A DNA stretch of 64,000 nt from Streptomyces sp. CMB-StM0423 (GCF_002847285.1 NZ_CP025407.1:992001-1056000), one strand, 5' to 3'. Shown: positions 42,510 to 52,629, numbered from the stretch's first letter. The notes: a model not told the origin generated them from the letters alone. Made by a program: numbers and translations.

Positions 42510-43415
42510 ATGAGAGGCGTGTGCGGTTCCCACACCCCCCGGCGCCCCCTGCGCTGGGCGGTCACCGGCGCCGGAGCCGTGGTCGCTGCCGTCCTCGCCG
42601 TGCTGGCCCTCACCGGGACGCTGCCCTTCGCCGCCGCCCCGGATGCCGGCGAGCGGAAGCCGAAGGCCGCGGCCGATCCGTACGCCCCGGCCAAGGCGCT
42701 GCGGCCCGCCATCGTCGGCCGCAAGCAGTGGGGCGCCGATCCGCGGCTCCTCGACCAGAAGCCGCGCTACGCGGACTCCGTGCACGCCGTGGTCATCCAC
42801 CACACCGGCCACTTCAACGACTACGACTGCGCGGAAAGCCCTGGCTTCGTACGCGACATGTACGAGGAACACGCCGTCGGCAAGGGCTGGGGAGACCTCG
42901 GCTACAACTTCCTGGTCGACCGGTGCGGCACGGTCTATGAGGGCCGGCTGGGCGGTGCGGGCCGCGCGGTGGTCGGGGCGCACACCCTCGGCCTCAACCG
43001 GGGCACGACCGGAATCGCCGTCATCGGCACGTACCCGGAGGGCGTGCCCGTACCGAAGCCGCTGCAGAAGTCCCTCGCGGTGCTCATCGCCTGGAAGCTC
43101 GGTCTCACCGGGATCTCCCCCACCGCCCGCAGCCAGGTCGTCTCCACCAACAGCAACAGCCGGTTCGCCGAGGAGGGCTCCGTCTCGGTGCCGGCCGTCC
43201 TCGGCCATATCGACGCGTACGAGACGAAGTGCCCGGGGGAATCGCTCGTACGGCTGCTGCCCACCCTCAGAAAGGCGGCGGCCCAGGTGCAGAGCAAGGC
43301 GAAAGTGCTGGTCAAGAAGGACGGCGGACGGGCCGGAAGCAAGAAGGCAAAGGGCCGGGCGCAGCGGGCTCCCGGCAGCCACGCCCGCCTCGGGGGCGCC
43401 GACGGAGGCGCCTGA
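42510..43415 (+). CDS. PGRP-type N-acetylmuramoyl-L-alanine amidase
   Basis: A 301-aa secreted zinc amidase. An N-terminal signal anchor lies near residues 14-35 (RWAVTGAGAVVAAVLAVLAL). The PGRP/amidase_2 domain (about 60-240) has SVHAVVIHHTGHF with the first zinc His, GDLGYNFLVDRCGTVYEGR, and HIDAYETKCPGE with the distal His and Cys. A basic Lys/Arg-rich tail of about 50 residues may bind the wall. It cleaves the amide between muramic acid and the stem peptide. ATG 42510 is preceded by ggaaga. Confidence 0.9.
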   Translation: MRGVCGSHTPRRPLRWAVTGAGAVVAAVLAVLALTGTLPFAAAPDAGERKPKAAADPYAPAKALRPAIVGRKQWGADPRLLDQKPRYADSVHAVVIHHTGHFNDYDCAESPGFVRDMYEEHAVGKGWGDLGYNFLVDRCGTVYEGRLGGAGRAVVGAHTLGLNRGTTGIAVIGTYPEGVPVPKPLQKSLAVLIAWKLGLTGISPTARSQVVSTNSNSRFAEEGSVSVPAVLGHIDAYETKCPGESLVRLLPTLRKAAAQVQSKAKVLVKKDGGRAGSKKAKGRAQRAPGSHARLGGADGGA

Positions 43416-43445
43416 GGAGCCGCCGTTCACCTGACCGCTGTGTCG

Positions 43446-44318
43446 TCAGTGCCTCTCGGGGACCACGGCGACCGGGCACGTGGAGCTGTGCAGGAGCGCG
43501 TGCGTCACACGCCCCAACCGGAGCCCCGCGTGCCCCCGTCGGCGCGGCGCGCCGAGTACGACCAGCCCGGCTTCCGCTGAGGCGCCCATGAGCACGTGGT
43601 GAGCCGGGCCCTCGGCGACGCGGCGCTGTATCCCGACCTCCGGGTGAGCGCGTCGTGGCTCGTCCAGGACATCGGTGACGGTCGTCGAGGCATTCTCCTC
43701 GTAGAGCGCTACCGAGCCGTGCCCGAGATGGCCTCCCGGCTCGAACACGGGGCACCGCCAGGCCCGTACCGCCAGCAGGGGACTGTGCCGTGCGGCCGCC
43801 TCGCGGAAGGCGAAATCGGTGGCGGCCTGGCCTTCGGCCAGCTCGCTCACGCCCAGGACGACGGGACGGGAGCGGTCGTCCCACGTCTTCTCGTCGCCGC
43901 GCACCACGATGACGGGGCAGGTGGCCCGGGCGGCCACCGCGAGGCTCACCGAGCCGAGCAGCAGCGCTGCGGCACCGCCCCGGCCGCGGGAGCCCGTCAC
44001 GACGGCGAACGCCTGGTGGCTCTCCTCCGTGAGCGCGGTGGCCGGCTCGTCGGACAGTACCCGGCTGGTCACCTTCAGGTCCGGTTGACGCCTCTCCGCC
44101 CGCTCCGCACCGGACGCGACGATGTTCTCGGCGAGAACCTCGAAGGGCGGGCGCTCAACCTCGGTGATGTCGGGGACCACCGATTCGTACCTCTCCCAGA
44201 GTGAGGCGAACACGACCCGCAGCGGAACACCGTGCCGCGCCGCCTCGTCGGCCGCCAGGTCGATGGCTTGCGAACTGTGGTGCGAGCCGTCGGTGCCGAC
44301 GACCACGGGATGTGCCAT
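43446..44318 (-). CDS. Tandem universal stress protein 1
   Basis: A 290-aa protein with two UspA domains. The first has VVVGTDGSHHSSQAIDLA and an ATP-type GSRGRGGAAALLLGSVS loop; the second has a weaker GAPRRRGHAGLRLGRVTHAL loop and ends CPVAVVPE. ATP-binding tandem USPs are typical members of DevR/OsdR dormancy regulons. ATG 44318 faces the divergent CBS-BON gene across a 324-bp promoter region. Confidence 0.92.
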   Translation of the reverse strand: MAHPVVVGTDGSHHSSQAIDLAADEAARHGVPLRVVFASLWERYESVVPDITEVERPPFEVLAENIVASGAERAERRQPDLKVTSRVLSDEPATALTEESHQAFAVVTGSRGRGGAAALLLGSVSLAVAARATCPVIVVRGDEKTWDDRSRPVVLGVSELAEGQAATDFAFREAAARHSPLLAVRAWRCPVFEPGGHLGHGSVALYEENASTTVTDVLDEPRRAHPEVGIQRRVAEGPAHHVLMGASAEAGLVVLGAPRRRGHAGLRLGRVTHALLHSSTCPVAVVPERH

Positions 44319-44642
44319 CGCCCTCACATCCTTTCTTCGGGGCCTGCCGGTGGCGGGCGGGCGCCGCAGCGTTCCTCTCCAGCGTCCGCCGCGGCGGGTG
44401 GCCGGTGGAGGGGCCGCTCGTCCCGGCTGCGAACCAAGGGTCCCGGCCGGGCCCGCCCGTGCCGGTGCCGCGCCACGACGCCCGGGGGAGCCACCGGGCG
44501 GGTGCCGCCCGAGCGGGTGCGGTCTGTGCGCCGTCCGGGTGAAAGTCCGGCGCGCACAAGCAGGTTGCCCCGCCGGAGTGGTAGCTCGAACTTGCTCACC
44601 GGCGCGTGGCCCGCACCCTGTCCCGGCCCCGGAAGGATCGTC
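44319..44642. promoter_or_regulatory. 324-bp divergent region between the USP and CBS-BON genes
   Basis: No gene is seen. It carries the near-palindrome gggtcccggccgggcccg within a very GC-rich stretch, which may be a regulator site (for example for the NarL-type protein encoded downstream), but it does not clearly match the DevR box. Confidence 0.3.
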
Positions 44643-45401
44643 GTGAATCATTCGCCGTATCTGGTCAGTGACGTCATGACGCAGACGGTCGTGGCGGTCG
44701 GGCCGGAGGCTTCTTTCAAGGAGATCGCAGAAACGATGCGGAAGTGGCGGGTCAGCGCGCTGCCCGTGCTGGAGGGCGACGGCCGGGTCACGGGCGTGGT
44801 GTCGGAGGCCGATCTGCTGCCCAAGGAGGAGTACCGCGACAGCGCGCTGTCCGTGGCGGACCGGGACCGGCGGCCGGAGGGCATCGTGAAGGCCGGTGCG
44901 GTCGTCGCGCGTGACCTCATGACCACACCCGCCGTCTCGGTACGGGCCGACGCCACCCTCGCGGAGGCCGCGCGGGCGATGGCGCTGCGGCGCTTGAAGC
45001 GGCTGCCGGTCGTTGACGGTGAGGGGCACCTGACCGGCGTCGTCAGCCGCGGCGACCTGCTGAAGGTCTTCCTCCGGTCCGATCAGGACATCGCGGAGGA
45101 CGTGCAGCGGCAGGTCCTCGACCCCCTGTTCCCCCTCGGCGGGGCCACCGTGCACGCGCAGGTCGACAAGGGTGTCGTGACGCTCACGGGCTGGTTTCGC
45201 AACACCTCGCTCGTGCCGCTGGCGGCGCGGATGGCGCGGGCGGTCGAAGGCGTCGTGGACGTCGGGTTCCGGCTGGAGCGACCCGACGGCGCGCCCGGCG
45301 AAGACGCGCAGGAACGCCGGCGGGAGGCGACCTCTCCGGGGTACGAAGGGGACGACGGCCCCGGAGACGCAACCGCCCCACCGCCGGCGGAGCCGACGTG
45401 A
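44643..45401 (+). CDS. CBS-pair / BON-domain protein 1
   Basis: A 252-aa protein with two CBS motifs ([47 protein letters not shown]), then a BON domain (about 165-220; [18 protein letters not shown]) and an acidic Pro-rich tail. CBS pairs sense adenine nucleotides; BON domains bind membranes or other ligands. GTG 44643 has ggaagg six bases upstream. The stop overlaps the response-regulator start as GTGA, so the two are co-expressed. Confidence 0.9.
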   Translation: MNHSPYLVSDVMTQTVVAVGPEASFKEIAETMRKWRVSALPVLEGDGRVTGVVSEADLLPKEEYRDSALSVADRDRRPEGIVKAGAVVARDLMTTPAVSVRADATLAEAARAMALRRLKRLPVVDGEGHLTGVVSRGDLLKVFLRSDQDIAEDVQRQVLDPLFPLGGATVHAQVDKGVVTLTGWFRNTSLVPLAARMARAVEGVVDVGFRLERPDGAPGEDAQERRREATSPGYEGDDGPGDATAPPPAEPT

Positions 45402-46105
45402 CCGGACCGGACGGGTTCGCCGCCTCCGCCGCGGCACCGATCCGGGTCTTCCTACTGGACGATCACGACGTGGTGCGGCGCGGGCTGCGGGACCTGCTGG
45501 AGGACGAGCCCGACATCCGGGTGGCGGGAGAGGCGTCGACGGCCGAGGAGGCCGTGGCCCGCGGCCCCGCGCTCCGGCCCGACGTGGCGGTCCTCGACGT
45601 CAGGCTCCCGGACGGCGACGGCATCGCGGTGTGCCGGGAGCTGCGCTCCCGGATGCCGGACCTCCCCTGCCTGATGCTCACCTCCTTCGACGACGACGAG
45701 GCGCTGCTGGACGCGATTCTGGCGGGGGCCGCGGGCTACGTACTCAAGCAGATCAAGGACTCCGACCTGGTTGCGGCCGTGCGCACGGTCGCCTCGGGGC
45801 AGTCGATGCTGGATCCGGCCACGACAGGCCGGCTGCTGGACAACCTCCGGGGCGAGCCCGAGGAGTCCGGGGAGGAAGGGGCGCTTTCCGGCCTCGCGCC
45901 CCGGGAGCGGGAGATCCTCGGCCTGATCGGCGAAGGACTCACCAACCGCGAGATCGGCGAGCGGCTCTACCTCTCGGAGAAAACGGTCAAGAACAACATC
46001 TCCCGGCTGCTGAGCAAGCTCGGCGTGGAGCGCCGCATCCAGGCCGCCGTCATCGCCTCGGAGGCGGGCGTGCGGCCGGACGGCGACGGTACCCGGGAGG
46101 GCTGA
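45398..46105 (+). CDS. NarL/DevR-type response regulator
   Basis: A 235-aa two-domain regulator. The receiver has the acidic pocket DDHD (21-24) and phospho-acceptor Asp67 in [11 protein letters not shown]; Lys is in [13 protein letters not shown]. The LuxR helix-turn-helix (about 160-225) has [40 protein letters not shown]. The spacing and sequence are close to DevR/DosR and Streptomyces OsdR. It probably controls the surrounding USP, CBS and metabolic genes. The cognate kinase is likely the convergent GAF histidine kinase. Confidence 0.92.
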   Translation: MTGPDGFAASAAAPIRVFLLDDHDVVRRGLRDLLEDEPDIRVAGEASTAEEAVARGPALRPDVAVLDVRLPDGDGIAVCRELRSRMPDLPCLMLTSFDDDEALLDAILAGAAGYVLKQIKDSDLVAAVRTVASGQSMLDPATTGRLLDNLRGEPEESGEEGALSGLAPREREILGLIGEGLTNREIGERLYLSEKTVKNNISRLLSKLGVERRIQAAVIASEAGVRPDGDGTREG

Positions 46106-46129
46106 CCAGAACCCGGAGGCGCCGGCCGG

Positions 46130-47317
46130 TCATCGACGGGTGAGGGGCACTGACCAGGTGACGCACGTGCCGCCCTCCCGCGGAGCGGTGACGGAGAACC
46201 GTCCGCCCAGCTTCTCCGCGCGATCGGCGAGGTTCGCGAGTCCGCTGCGCCGACCGCCGCGCGGCATGCCCACCCCGTCGTCCCGTACAGACAGAGTGGC
46301 CGTGCCGTCGGTCACGGTCAGCACCACCTCGGCGGCGGTCGCCCGGGCGTGCCGGCCGACGTTGGTGAGCGCCTCCCCCAGCACCGCCCGGACCTCGTCG
46401 GCGACGTCCGCGGGCACGTCCGTGTCGATGAGGCCCTCCAGGCGGAGGGAGGGGGTGAACCCGAGCACCGGCACGGCGTCCTCCACGGCCCGGACGACGT
46501 GGGCACGCAGGCCGCCGCCCGCCGTCTCCCGCCCGGTGCGGAGGCCGAAGATCGTCGAGCGGATGATCCGGGTGGTCTCGTCCAGATCGTCCACGGCACG
46601 CATCAGGCGGGCCCGGGCTTCCTCGTGCTCGACGAAGCGCAGCGCGCTCTGCACCGAGATGCCGGTGGCGAACAGCCGCTGGATCGCAAGGTCGTGCAGG
46701 TCCCGTGCAATGCGGTCGCGGTCCTTCAGCAGAGCGACTTGTTCGGCGTCGCGCCGGCGATCGGCGAGTTCCATGGCGATTGCGGCCTGCCCCGCGAAGG
46801 CGAGCAGCGGACCGGTCTCCACCTCGGTGAACACATCGAGCGGATCGCTGCGCGCGAGCAGGAGCACGCCCCTGACCCCCTCCTCGGCGACCATGGGGAC
46901 GGCCACCGCCGGTCCCGGTCTCCGCACACCGGGCGACCCCGCGGTGATCCGCGGATCACGGGAGAGGTCGGTGCTCGTGATCGGTCTCCCGGCCTCGGCG
47001 GCAGCTCCGGCGAACGATCCGCGGCGGGGCAGGAGCACGCCCTGGTACGTCTCCGCCTCCGCGCCCGAGGCCAGCGCCACCCGCAGACGCCCTGAGCCGC
47101 CCTCGGCCAGGGCGAGGACTCCGAGATCCGTCCGCAGAATGCGGCGGGCGCGCTCGACGATCATCTCCAGGACGGCGGGTTCCTCCAGCCCGGAGAGCAG
47201 GCCGGCAGTGACGTCCGCGGTGGCCTCAAGCCAGCGTTCGGTGAACCGCGGCGGTTCCCGCCGACGTATCAGCTCGCCCGGCCGACGCCTGTAAGGGCTC
47301 ACGCTCTGTTCATTCAC
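46130..47317 (-). CDS. GAF-domain sensor histidine kinase (DevS-like)
   Basis: A 395-aa cytosolic kinase: a GAF domain (about 35-185), HisKA_3 dimerisation domain with His208 in RIARDLHDLAIQRLFATG and HATPase with DDGVGMPRGGRRSGLANLADRA. It has one GAF where DevS/DosS has two. GTG 47317 has ggaggg close upstream; the longer GTG-less frame to 47338 is less likely. It is convergent with the response regulator, the stops being 24 bp apart, rather than in its operon. It likely senses redox or gas state; no haem-binding residue can be claimed. Confidence 0.9.
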   Translation of the reverse strand: MNEQSVSPYRRRPGELIRRREPPRFTERWLEATADVTAGLLSGLEEPAVLEMIVERARRILRTDLGVLALAEGGSGRLRVALASGAEAETYQGVLLPRRGSFAGAAAEAGRPITSTDLSRDPRITAGSPGVRRPGPAVAVPMVAEEGVRGVLLLARSDPLDVFTEVETGPLLAFAGQAAIAMELADRRRDAEQVALLKDRDRIARDLHDLAIQRLFATGISVQSALRFVEHEEARARLMRAVDDLDETTRIIRSTIFGLRTGRETAGGGLRAHVVRAVEDAVPVLGFTPSLRLEGLIDTDVPADVADEVRAVLGEALTNVGRHARATAAEVVLTVTDGTATLSVRDDGVGMPRGGRRSGLANLADRAEKLGGRFSVTAPREGGTCVTWSVPLTRR

Positions 47318-47616
47318 CGACCCTCCGTGGCACGTCACTCGTGCACTTTTCTCAGGTTAACGCCAGTTTTCGCGGCCTGCTTCCGGAGCAGGAATGTCAC
47401 GATGCGTCATGCCCGCGCCGCCTCCGGTCGGTCCGCCCACCGCCGGGAGGATCGGTGTGCCCGATGGTCCCGGCGATGAACCCGTACGGCCCTCGTGCAG
47501 CCTGCCGCCGCCGCGGCACGCTGAAGGAGCGGCATGTCCAATGCCGTGACGCTCTTCCGTGACCGGGCTGCGGTCGTGACCACGCCGCCCGGTCGGTTCC
47601 CCCCGGGGAGGCAGCA

Positions 47617-48489
47617 ATGACAACGCGGCACGTGGTGGTCGGCGTAGACGGCTCGGATCCGAGCATGGCGGCGGTCCGGTGGGCGGCGGCGGAAGCGGCC
47701 GCGCGCCGCAGCTCCCTGCGTATCGTCCACGCCGAGGCGTCGTCCATGAGTAGCCGGCAGGCCGCCCCGGGCGGCTCACTGCACGAGGAGTGGGTCCGGG
47801 ACCGGATCGCCACCGCGTGCCGGGAGACGGCGGAACGGTATCCGGAAGTGGAGATCAGCGGTGGCGCGACGTCGGAGACGGCGGTGAAGGCACTTCTGGA
47901 CGAGGCGCAGGACGGAGAACTTCTCGTCCTGGGGTCGCGGGGCATCGGTGCGGCCTCGGGCTTCTTCACCGGAAGTGTGGCGTTGCCGGTGGTTGCGCAC
48001 GCCACCGGGCCCACCGTCCTCGTACGGGAGGACTGGCACCCGGACACCGCGGACGGCGAGCTCCCCGTGGTGGTGGGGGTGGATCTCGACCACGGGTTCG
48101 ACCCCGTGCTGGAGTTCGCATTCGCCACCGCCCACCGGACCGGCAGCCTGCTCCGCGTCGTCCACATGTGGCGGCGCTCGTCCATCTACGCCTACCCGTC
48201 GGCACTGCCCGACCCGAAGGTCGGCTCGGATCTCAGGACCGTGGCGCAGGAGAACCTCGACTCCGCCCTCGCCGGCTGGCGGGCACGCTATCCGGAGGTG
48301 GAGGCGGAGCGCGTCCTGCTGGACGGCGAGGTGGCGCCGCGTCTGCTGGAAGAGAGCGCCGGCGCTCAACTGCTCGTCGGGGGACGCCGTGCACACAAGC
48401 ACCGGATGTTCCCGACGCTGATCGGCCCGGTGACGCACGCCCTGATGCACCACGCCACCGCACCCGTCGCCGTCGTCCCGCACGAGTGA
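47617..48489 (+). CDS. Tandem universal stress protein 2
   Basis: A 290-aa two-domain UspA protein with VVVGVDGSDPSMAAVRWA and LLVLGSRGIGAASGFFTGSVA in the first half, and VVVGVDLDHGFDPVLEFA and LLVGGRRAHKHRMFPTLIGPVTHAL in the second. It is diverged from the copy at 43.4 kb. ATG 47617 has ggggagg. It is followed after 23 bp by a CBS-BON gene, repeating the USP/CBS-BON association of the first pair. Confidence 0.92.
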   Translation: MTTRHVVVGVDGSDPSMAAVRWAAAEAAARRSSLRIVHAEASSMSSRQAAPGGSLHEEWVRDRIATACRETAERYPEVEISGGATSETAVKALLDEAQDGELLVLGSRGIGAASGFFTGSVALPVVAHATGPTVLVREDWHPDTADGELPVVVGVDLDHGFDPVLEFAFATAHRTGSLLRVVHMWRRSSIYAYPSALPDPKVGSDLRTVAQENLDSALAGWRARYPEVEAERVLLDGEVAPRLLEESAGAQLLVGGRRAHKHRMFPTLIGPVTHALMHHATAPVAVVPHE

Positions 48490-48512
48490 CCACCCCGAAC
48501 GTGGGAGGGAAG

Positions 48513-49190
48513 ATGCAGCACCGCAAGGTCAGCGATCTGATGACGCGGGATGTCGTCAGCGCCCGTTACGACACGCCGTTCCAAGAAGTCGCCCGCCTGC
48601 TGACGGAGAACGAGATCGCCGCGCTCCCCGTGGTCGACAGCGGTGGCCGGCCCGTCGGCGTGGTGTCGGAAGCCGATCTGCTGCGTAAAGCCAGTGACCG
48701 GCCCGGAACCGGCGGACGGGTCCCCCTGCCCCCTCTCGAAGCGTGGGAACGCGCCAAGGCGGAAGGTGCCCGTGCCGAGGAGCTGATGTCCGCCCCCGCC
48801 GTCTGCGCCCGCCCCGACTGGAACGTCGTCGAAGCCGCTCAGCTCATGGAGGTGCAGCACATCAAGCGACTGCCGGTGGTGGACGACGTCGACCGGCTGC
48901 TCGGCATCATCAGCCGGCGGGACCTCCTACAGATATTCCTCCGCAAGGACGACGCCGTCCGGGAGGAGATCGAGCACGACGTCCTGCATGACACCGTCGG
49001 CCTGGCACCCGACCAGGTGTCGGTCGGTGTGGAAGGCGGTCGGGTGACGCTGCAGGGACTGGTGGAGAGCAGGAGCCTGATCCCGATCATCGTGCGGCTC
49101 TGCAACTCCGTGGACGGCGTGGTCGGCGTCACGGACCGCCTGTCCTTCCGGGTGGACGATGTCGGCCGCACTCCGCTCCGGGCCGCCTGA
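48513..49190 (+). CDS. CBS-pair / BON-domain protein 2
   Basis: A 225-aa protein with a CBS pair (VSDLMTRDVVSARYDTPFQEVARLL; LMSAPAVCARPDWNVVEAAQLM) and a C-terminal BON domain (VSVGVEGGRVTLQGLVES). It is a paralogue of the protein at 44.6 kb but lacks the acidic tail. ATG 48513 has gggaggg. It is in an operon with USP 2, and likely reads energy charge for the stress response. Confidence 0.9.
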   Translation: MQHRKVSDLMTRDVVSARYDTPFQEVARLLTENEIAALPVVDSGGRPVGVVSEADLLRKASDRPGTGGRVPLPPLEAWERAKAEGARAEELMSAPAVCARPDWNVVEAAQLMEVQHIKRLPVVDDVDRLLGIISRRDLLQIFLRKDDAVREEIEHDVLHDTVGLAPDQVSVGVEGGRVTLQGLVESRSLIPIIVRLCNSVDGVVGVTDRLSFRVDDVGRTPLRAA

Positions 49191-49199
49191 GCCCGCGTA

Positions 49200-49222
49200 G
49201 GAGCCGCTGGCTGCGGCGCTCC
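49200..49222. terminator. Hairpin between convergent CBS-BON and GH65 genes
   Basis: GGAGC-CGC (49200-49207) pairs with GCG-GCTCC (49213-49222, with a 2-nt bulge) around a short loop. It sits in the 58-bp gap between convergent genes. Confidence 0.5.
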
Positions 49223-49248
49223 GGGGATTCGCTGCCGTACGGAACCGT

Positions 49249-51654
49249 TCAGGCATCGGGAAGCCGGAGCCGGCGGGACTCGCCCGGCCCGACGGTGACG
49301 GTGCGGTCCGGCAGGACGAGGGTCAGCGGCGGCTCTGCTGACTGCGGGACGTCGACATGGAGCCGGCCGGCGCGCAGGCGCAGTTCGATGCCGCGGTGGC
49401 CCCGGTAGCGCAAGCGCAGCACGTACTCGGACATCTGCGGCACCGGCACGGGGTCGAGCCACAGCGCGTCCTCACGGATCACCAGTCCCGTCAGGCCGCG
49501 CTGGACCATGTCGAGTGTGCCTGCCATGGCCCCGAGGTGAATGCCCTCGCCGGTGGTGCCGCCCTGGATGTCGGCCACGTCGCTGGAGAGCGCCTCCAGG
49601 CAGTAGGTCCAGGCCGTGCTGCGACGGGCCCGGGCCAGCACCCAGCCGTGCACGAGGCTGGAGAGGGTCGAGCCGTGACTGGTGCGGGCCAGGTAGTAGT
49701 CGACCGTGCGGCGCCAGAGCTCGTCGTCGAAACGGTGACCCAGCCTGCCGAAGAGATCCCCGAGTTCGGCCGGGGAGAAGAGGTAGCCGAGTATGAGGAC
49801 GTCAGCCTGCTTCGATGCCTGATAGCGGTTGACCGAGTCGCCTTCGGATTCGAGGATCCGGTCGAGGCGGCGGATGTCGTCGTAGCGGCTGCGGTAGCCG
49901 GCCCAGTCGAACTCGGTGAGCTCGCCGTAGCCCTCGAACTGGCTGATCACGTCGCGGTGGAAGGGCACGTGGAGGGTGCGGGAGACCTCCTCCCAGCGCG
50001 TCGTCTCCTCCTCCCCCAGCCGCATCCGCCCGGCCAGCTCGCGCCGGCGCGCCTCGGGCAGCACGGCGAGGAGTTCGAGCGCGCGCGCCAGCACCCAGGC
50101 CGCGAGGACGTTGGTGTATGCGTTGTCGTCGAGGCCCGGCCGGCCGGCATCCGGGTAGGCGTCGTGGAACTCGTCGGGGCCGAGCACCCCGCGGATGCGG
50201 TGGCGGCCGTACGCCGGGTCCCAGACGGTGAGGTCCGCGAAGAAGCGCGCCACCTCCAGTACCGTCTCGGCGCCTCTGCCGTACAGGTACGCGGTGTCAC
50301 CGGTGGCCTGCCCGTACTGCCAGACGTTGTAGGCGACGGCCAGGCCCACGTGGTGCTGCAGTCGGCTGTGATCCGGGAGCCAGCGGCCCGAGCGCGGGTT
50401 GAGATGCACCTCCTGGGCCTCCTCGCGGCCGTCGCTGCCGCTCTGCCAGGGATACATGGCGCCGCGGTACCCGGCCGCCGCGGCGGCCCGGCGGGCCACG
50501 GGCAGGCGCCGGTGGCGGTAGTCGAGCAGGGCGCGGGAGACCTCCGGCAGGTGGAGATTCAGATAGGGCAGCACGAACAGCTCGTCCCAGAAGACGTGCC
50601 CGCGGTACGCCTCGCCGTGCAGGCCGCGCGCGGGCACCCCGGCGTCGAGGTGGGTGATGTGCGGGGAGAGGCTCTGCAGCAGGTGGAAGAGGTGCAGCCG
50701 CAGAATGGTCCCGGCCTCCCCGGGTACGCAGAGACCGGTGCGCTGCCACAGGTGATCCCAGGCGGCGGTGTGGGAGGCCAGGAGAGCGGTGAAGTCCGGG
50801 CTCCGGGAGGCATGTTCACGGGCGGTCCGGAGCGGGTCGGCGATCGCGGGGTCCCGCGAGGTGGACAGCGCCACGGTCTTCTCCACGGTGACCGGCTCGC
50901 CGGCCACGGCCCGTACGAACAGGAGTCGGGCGATGCCGCAGTCGCCGTGGCGTACGGGCCGGGAGCCGGTGACGTCACCCGCCACGACGCGGGTGCGGGC
51001 CGCCACGGCGATACGCACGCCGGAGGCGCTCGTACGGCAGCACAGCCACACGGTGTCGGGACCGTCGGAGCCGGTGTGGACGCGGGTGAGGTGGCGGCCG
51101 GCGAACGAGCGGTACCGCGCGACGCCGGAGTTGGTCACGGAGCCGTCGAGCGCCGCTTCGACCTCCAGCTCTCCCGACCAGCCGAGCGGGGTCAGTATGG
51201 TGCGCAGGGCTGCCAGGTGCGGTACGCCCATGTGGACCAGGCGGGTCTCGGCCAGCCCGATCCGGCGCCCTTCGGCGTCGGTGAAGACCGCGCTGCGCTC
51301 CAGTACGCCGGTTCGCAGCCGCAGACGCTGCCGGTACGCGACGGGGTCGGCGTCAGCGGTGGTCAGCCAGCGGCCGGGGGCCGCGCCGCGCGGGCGGGCG
51401 CGGAAGCGCAGCGGCAGCCAGTTCGGCAGGTTGACCATGTCCTCGTTCTCGACCTGACGGCCGGAGACGGTGGAGGTGAGACGGTTGTAGACGCCGGCGG
51501 CGTACGTGCCCGGGTAGTGGGCTTCGTCGGCACCGGACTCGGGAGCGGCCCCGCGGGTGGCGAAGTTGCCGTTGCCCAGCGTGCACAGCGCCTCCCGCAG
51601 CCGTTCCTGCCGCGGGTCGTAACCCTCGTACGTCCAGGTCCAGTCGTCGCTCAC
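49249..51654 (-). CDS. GH65 glycoside phosphorylase/hydrolase
   Basis: An 801-aa GH65 protein with all domains: an N-terminal beta-sandwich (about 1-260), (alpha/alpha)6 barrel (about 320-690) and a C-terminal sheet. The catalytic acid is the Glu of GVLGPDEFHDAYPD, and HVFWDELFVLPYLN, YPWQSGSDGREE and SGSTLSS-like ARTSHGSTLSSLVHGWV blocks are present. Family members phosphorolyse trehalose, maltose, kojibiose or related disaccharides to beta-glucose-1-phosphate. GTG 51654 overlaps the stop of the beta-phosphoglucomutase gene, which would use that product. The exact disaccharide is unknown, and a trehalose hydrolase is the main alternative. Confidence 0.88.
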   Translation of the reverse strand: MSDDWTWTYEGYDPRQERLREALCTLGNGNFATRGAAPESGADEAHYPGTYAAGVYNRLTSTVSGRQVENEDMVNLPNWLPLRFRARPRGAAPGRWLTTADADPVAYRQRLRLRTGVLERSAVFTDAEGRRIGLAETRLVHMGVPHLAALRTILTPLGWSGELEVEAALDGSVTNSGVARYRSFAGRHLTRVHTGSDGPDTVWLCCRTSASGVRIAVAARTRVVAGDVTGSRPVRHGDCGIARLLFVRAVAGEPVTVEKTVALSTSRDPAIADPLRTAREHASRSPDFTALLASHTAAWDHLWQRTGLCVPGEAGTILRLHLFHLLQSLSPHITHLDAGVPARGLHGEAYRGHVFWDELFVLPYLNLHLPEVSRALLDYRHRRLPVARRAAAAAGYRGAMYPWQSGSDGREEAQEVHLNPRSGRWLPDHSRLQHHVGLAVAYNVWQYGQATGDTAYLYGRGAETVLEVARFFADLTVWDPAYGRHRIRGVLGPDEFHDAYPDAGRPGLDDNAYTNVLAAWVLARALELLAVLPEARRRELAGRMRLGEEETTRWEEVSRTLHVPFHRDVISQFEGYGELTEFDWAGYRSRYDDIRRLDRILESEGDSVNRYQASKQADVLILGYLFSPAELGDLFGRLGHRFDDELWRRTVDYYLARTSHGSTLSSLVHGWVLARARRSTAWTYCLEALSSDVADIQGGTTGEGIHLGAMAGTLDMVQRGLTGLVIREDALWLDPVPVPQMSEYVLRLRYRGHRGIELRLRAGRLHVDVPQSAEPPLTLVLPDRTVTVGPGESRRLRLPDA

Positions 51655-52448
51655 GGGTCGAGCAGCTCCGACAGGTCGCGGATCACCAGGTGCGCGCCGC
51701 GACGTTCCAGGTCCGCGGCGCCCGCCCCGGTGCCGGTGCGGTCCACCCCGATCACCAGGGCGAAGCCACCGGCCCGGCCCGCTTCGACGCCGGCGAGGGC
51801 GTCCTCGACGACGGCGGCGTCGTGCGGCTCCGTCCCCAGCCGGCGGGCGGCTTCGAGGAAGAGGTCCGGCGCGGGCTTGCCCTTCAGGCCCAGCCGGGCG
51901 CTGTCCGTGCCGTCGACCAGACAGGCGAAGTAGTCCCCTGCACCGGCGCGGAGCAGCAGGTCCCGGGCGTGCCGGGAGGCGGAGACGGCCGCGCACGGCA
52001 GCCCGGCCCGGCGCAGCCGGTCCAGCAGCTGTACGCTGCCCGGGAACGCCGCCACTCCGTGTTCCGCAAGGCAGGTGGTGAAGGCCCTCTCCTTGGCCGC
52101 GGCCACCGCCCACACGCTGCCGGTGCCCGGGGGGTCTGCGGGCCCGCCGAGGGGCAGAGCCATCCCGCGTGCCGCAAGGAAGTCCTGCGCACCGTCGATG
52201 CGGGACTTGCCGTCGACATGCCGCCGGTAGTCCTCGACCGGGTCGAACGGCCCGCGCAGCGCCGGGTCGGCGGGCGGGCGGGCGCGCAGGGCCGCGTCGA
52301 AGGCGAGCTGCCAGGCCGCGGCGTGGATCCGGGCCGAGTCGGTGATGACACCGTCGGTGTCGAACACCACGGCGTGCAGACCGTCCAGCCGCGGCCCGAG
52401 CCGTGCAGGGTGGGTGCCGGCCGGTTCACCGGGTGCGGCAGCGGGCAT
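51651..52448 (-). CDS. HAD-family beta-phosphoglucomutase
   Basis: A 265-aa HAD hydrolase of the beta-phosphoglucomutase subfamily: nucleophile segment VVFDTDGVITDS (residues 26-37), cap region with YRRHVDGKSRIDGAQDFL, CAAVSASRHARDLL as motif II, KGKPAPDLFLEAA with the motif III Lys, and VVEDALAGVEAGRAGGF as motif IV. It converts beta-glucose-1-phosphate to glucose-6-phosphate, fitting the overlapping GH65 gene. ATG 52448 has gaggagg eight bases upstream. Confidence 0.9.
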   Translation of the reverse strand: MPAAAPGEPAGTHPARLGPRLDGLHAVVFDTDGVITDSARIHAAAWQLAFDAALRARPPADPALRGPFDPVEDYRRHVDGKSRIDGAQDFLAARGMALPLGGPADPPGTGSVWAVAAAKERAFTTCLAEHGVAAFPGSVQLLDRLRRAGLPCAAVSASRHARDLLLRAGAGDYFACLVDGTDSARLGLKGKPAPDLFLEAARRLGTEPHDAAVVEDALAGVEAGRAGGFALVIGVDRTGTGAGAADLERRGAHLVIRDLSELLDP

Positions 52449-52629
52449 CGGCACCGCCTCCTCTCGCGGGTAACCGTACGGCCGTCCGGCACCACGGCGG
52501 GGACCTGCCCGGGAGCGGCCGACTGCCGGCGTCAGACAGCACCCGGATGCCGTCGGCCGGGCGCCGGTACGTCCCGCTCCGCGTTCGGGATCGCGGCGGT
52601 ATGTGCGAGGAGCGTGCCGGGTGCCGGCC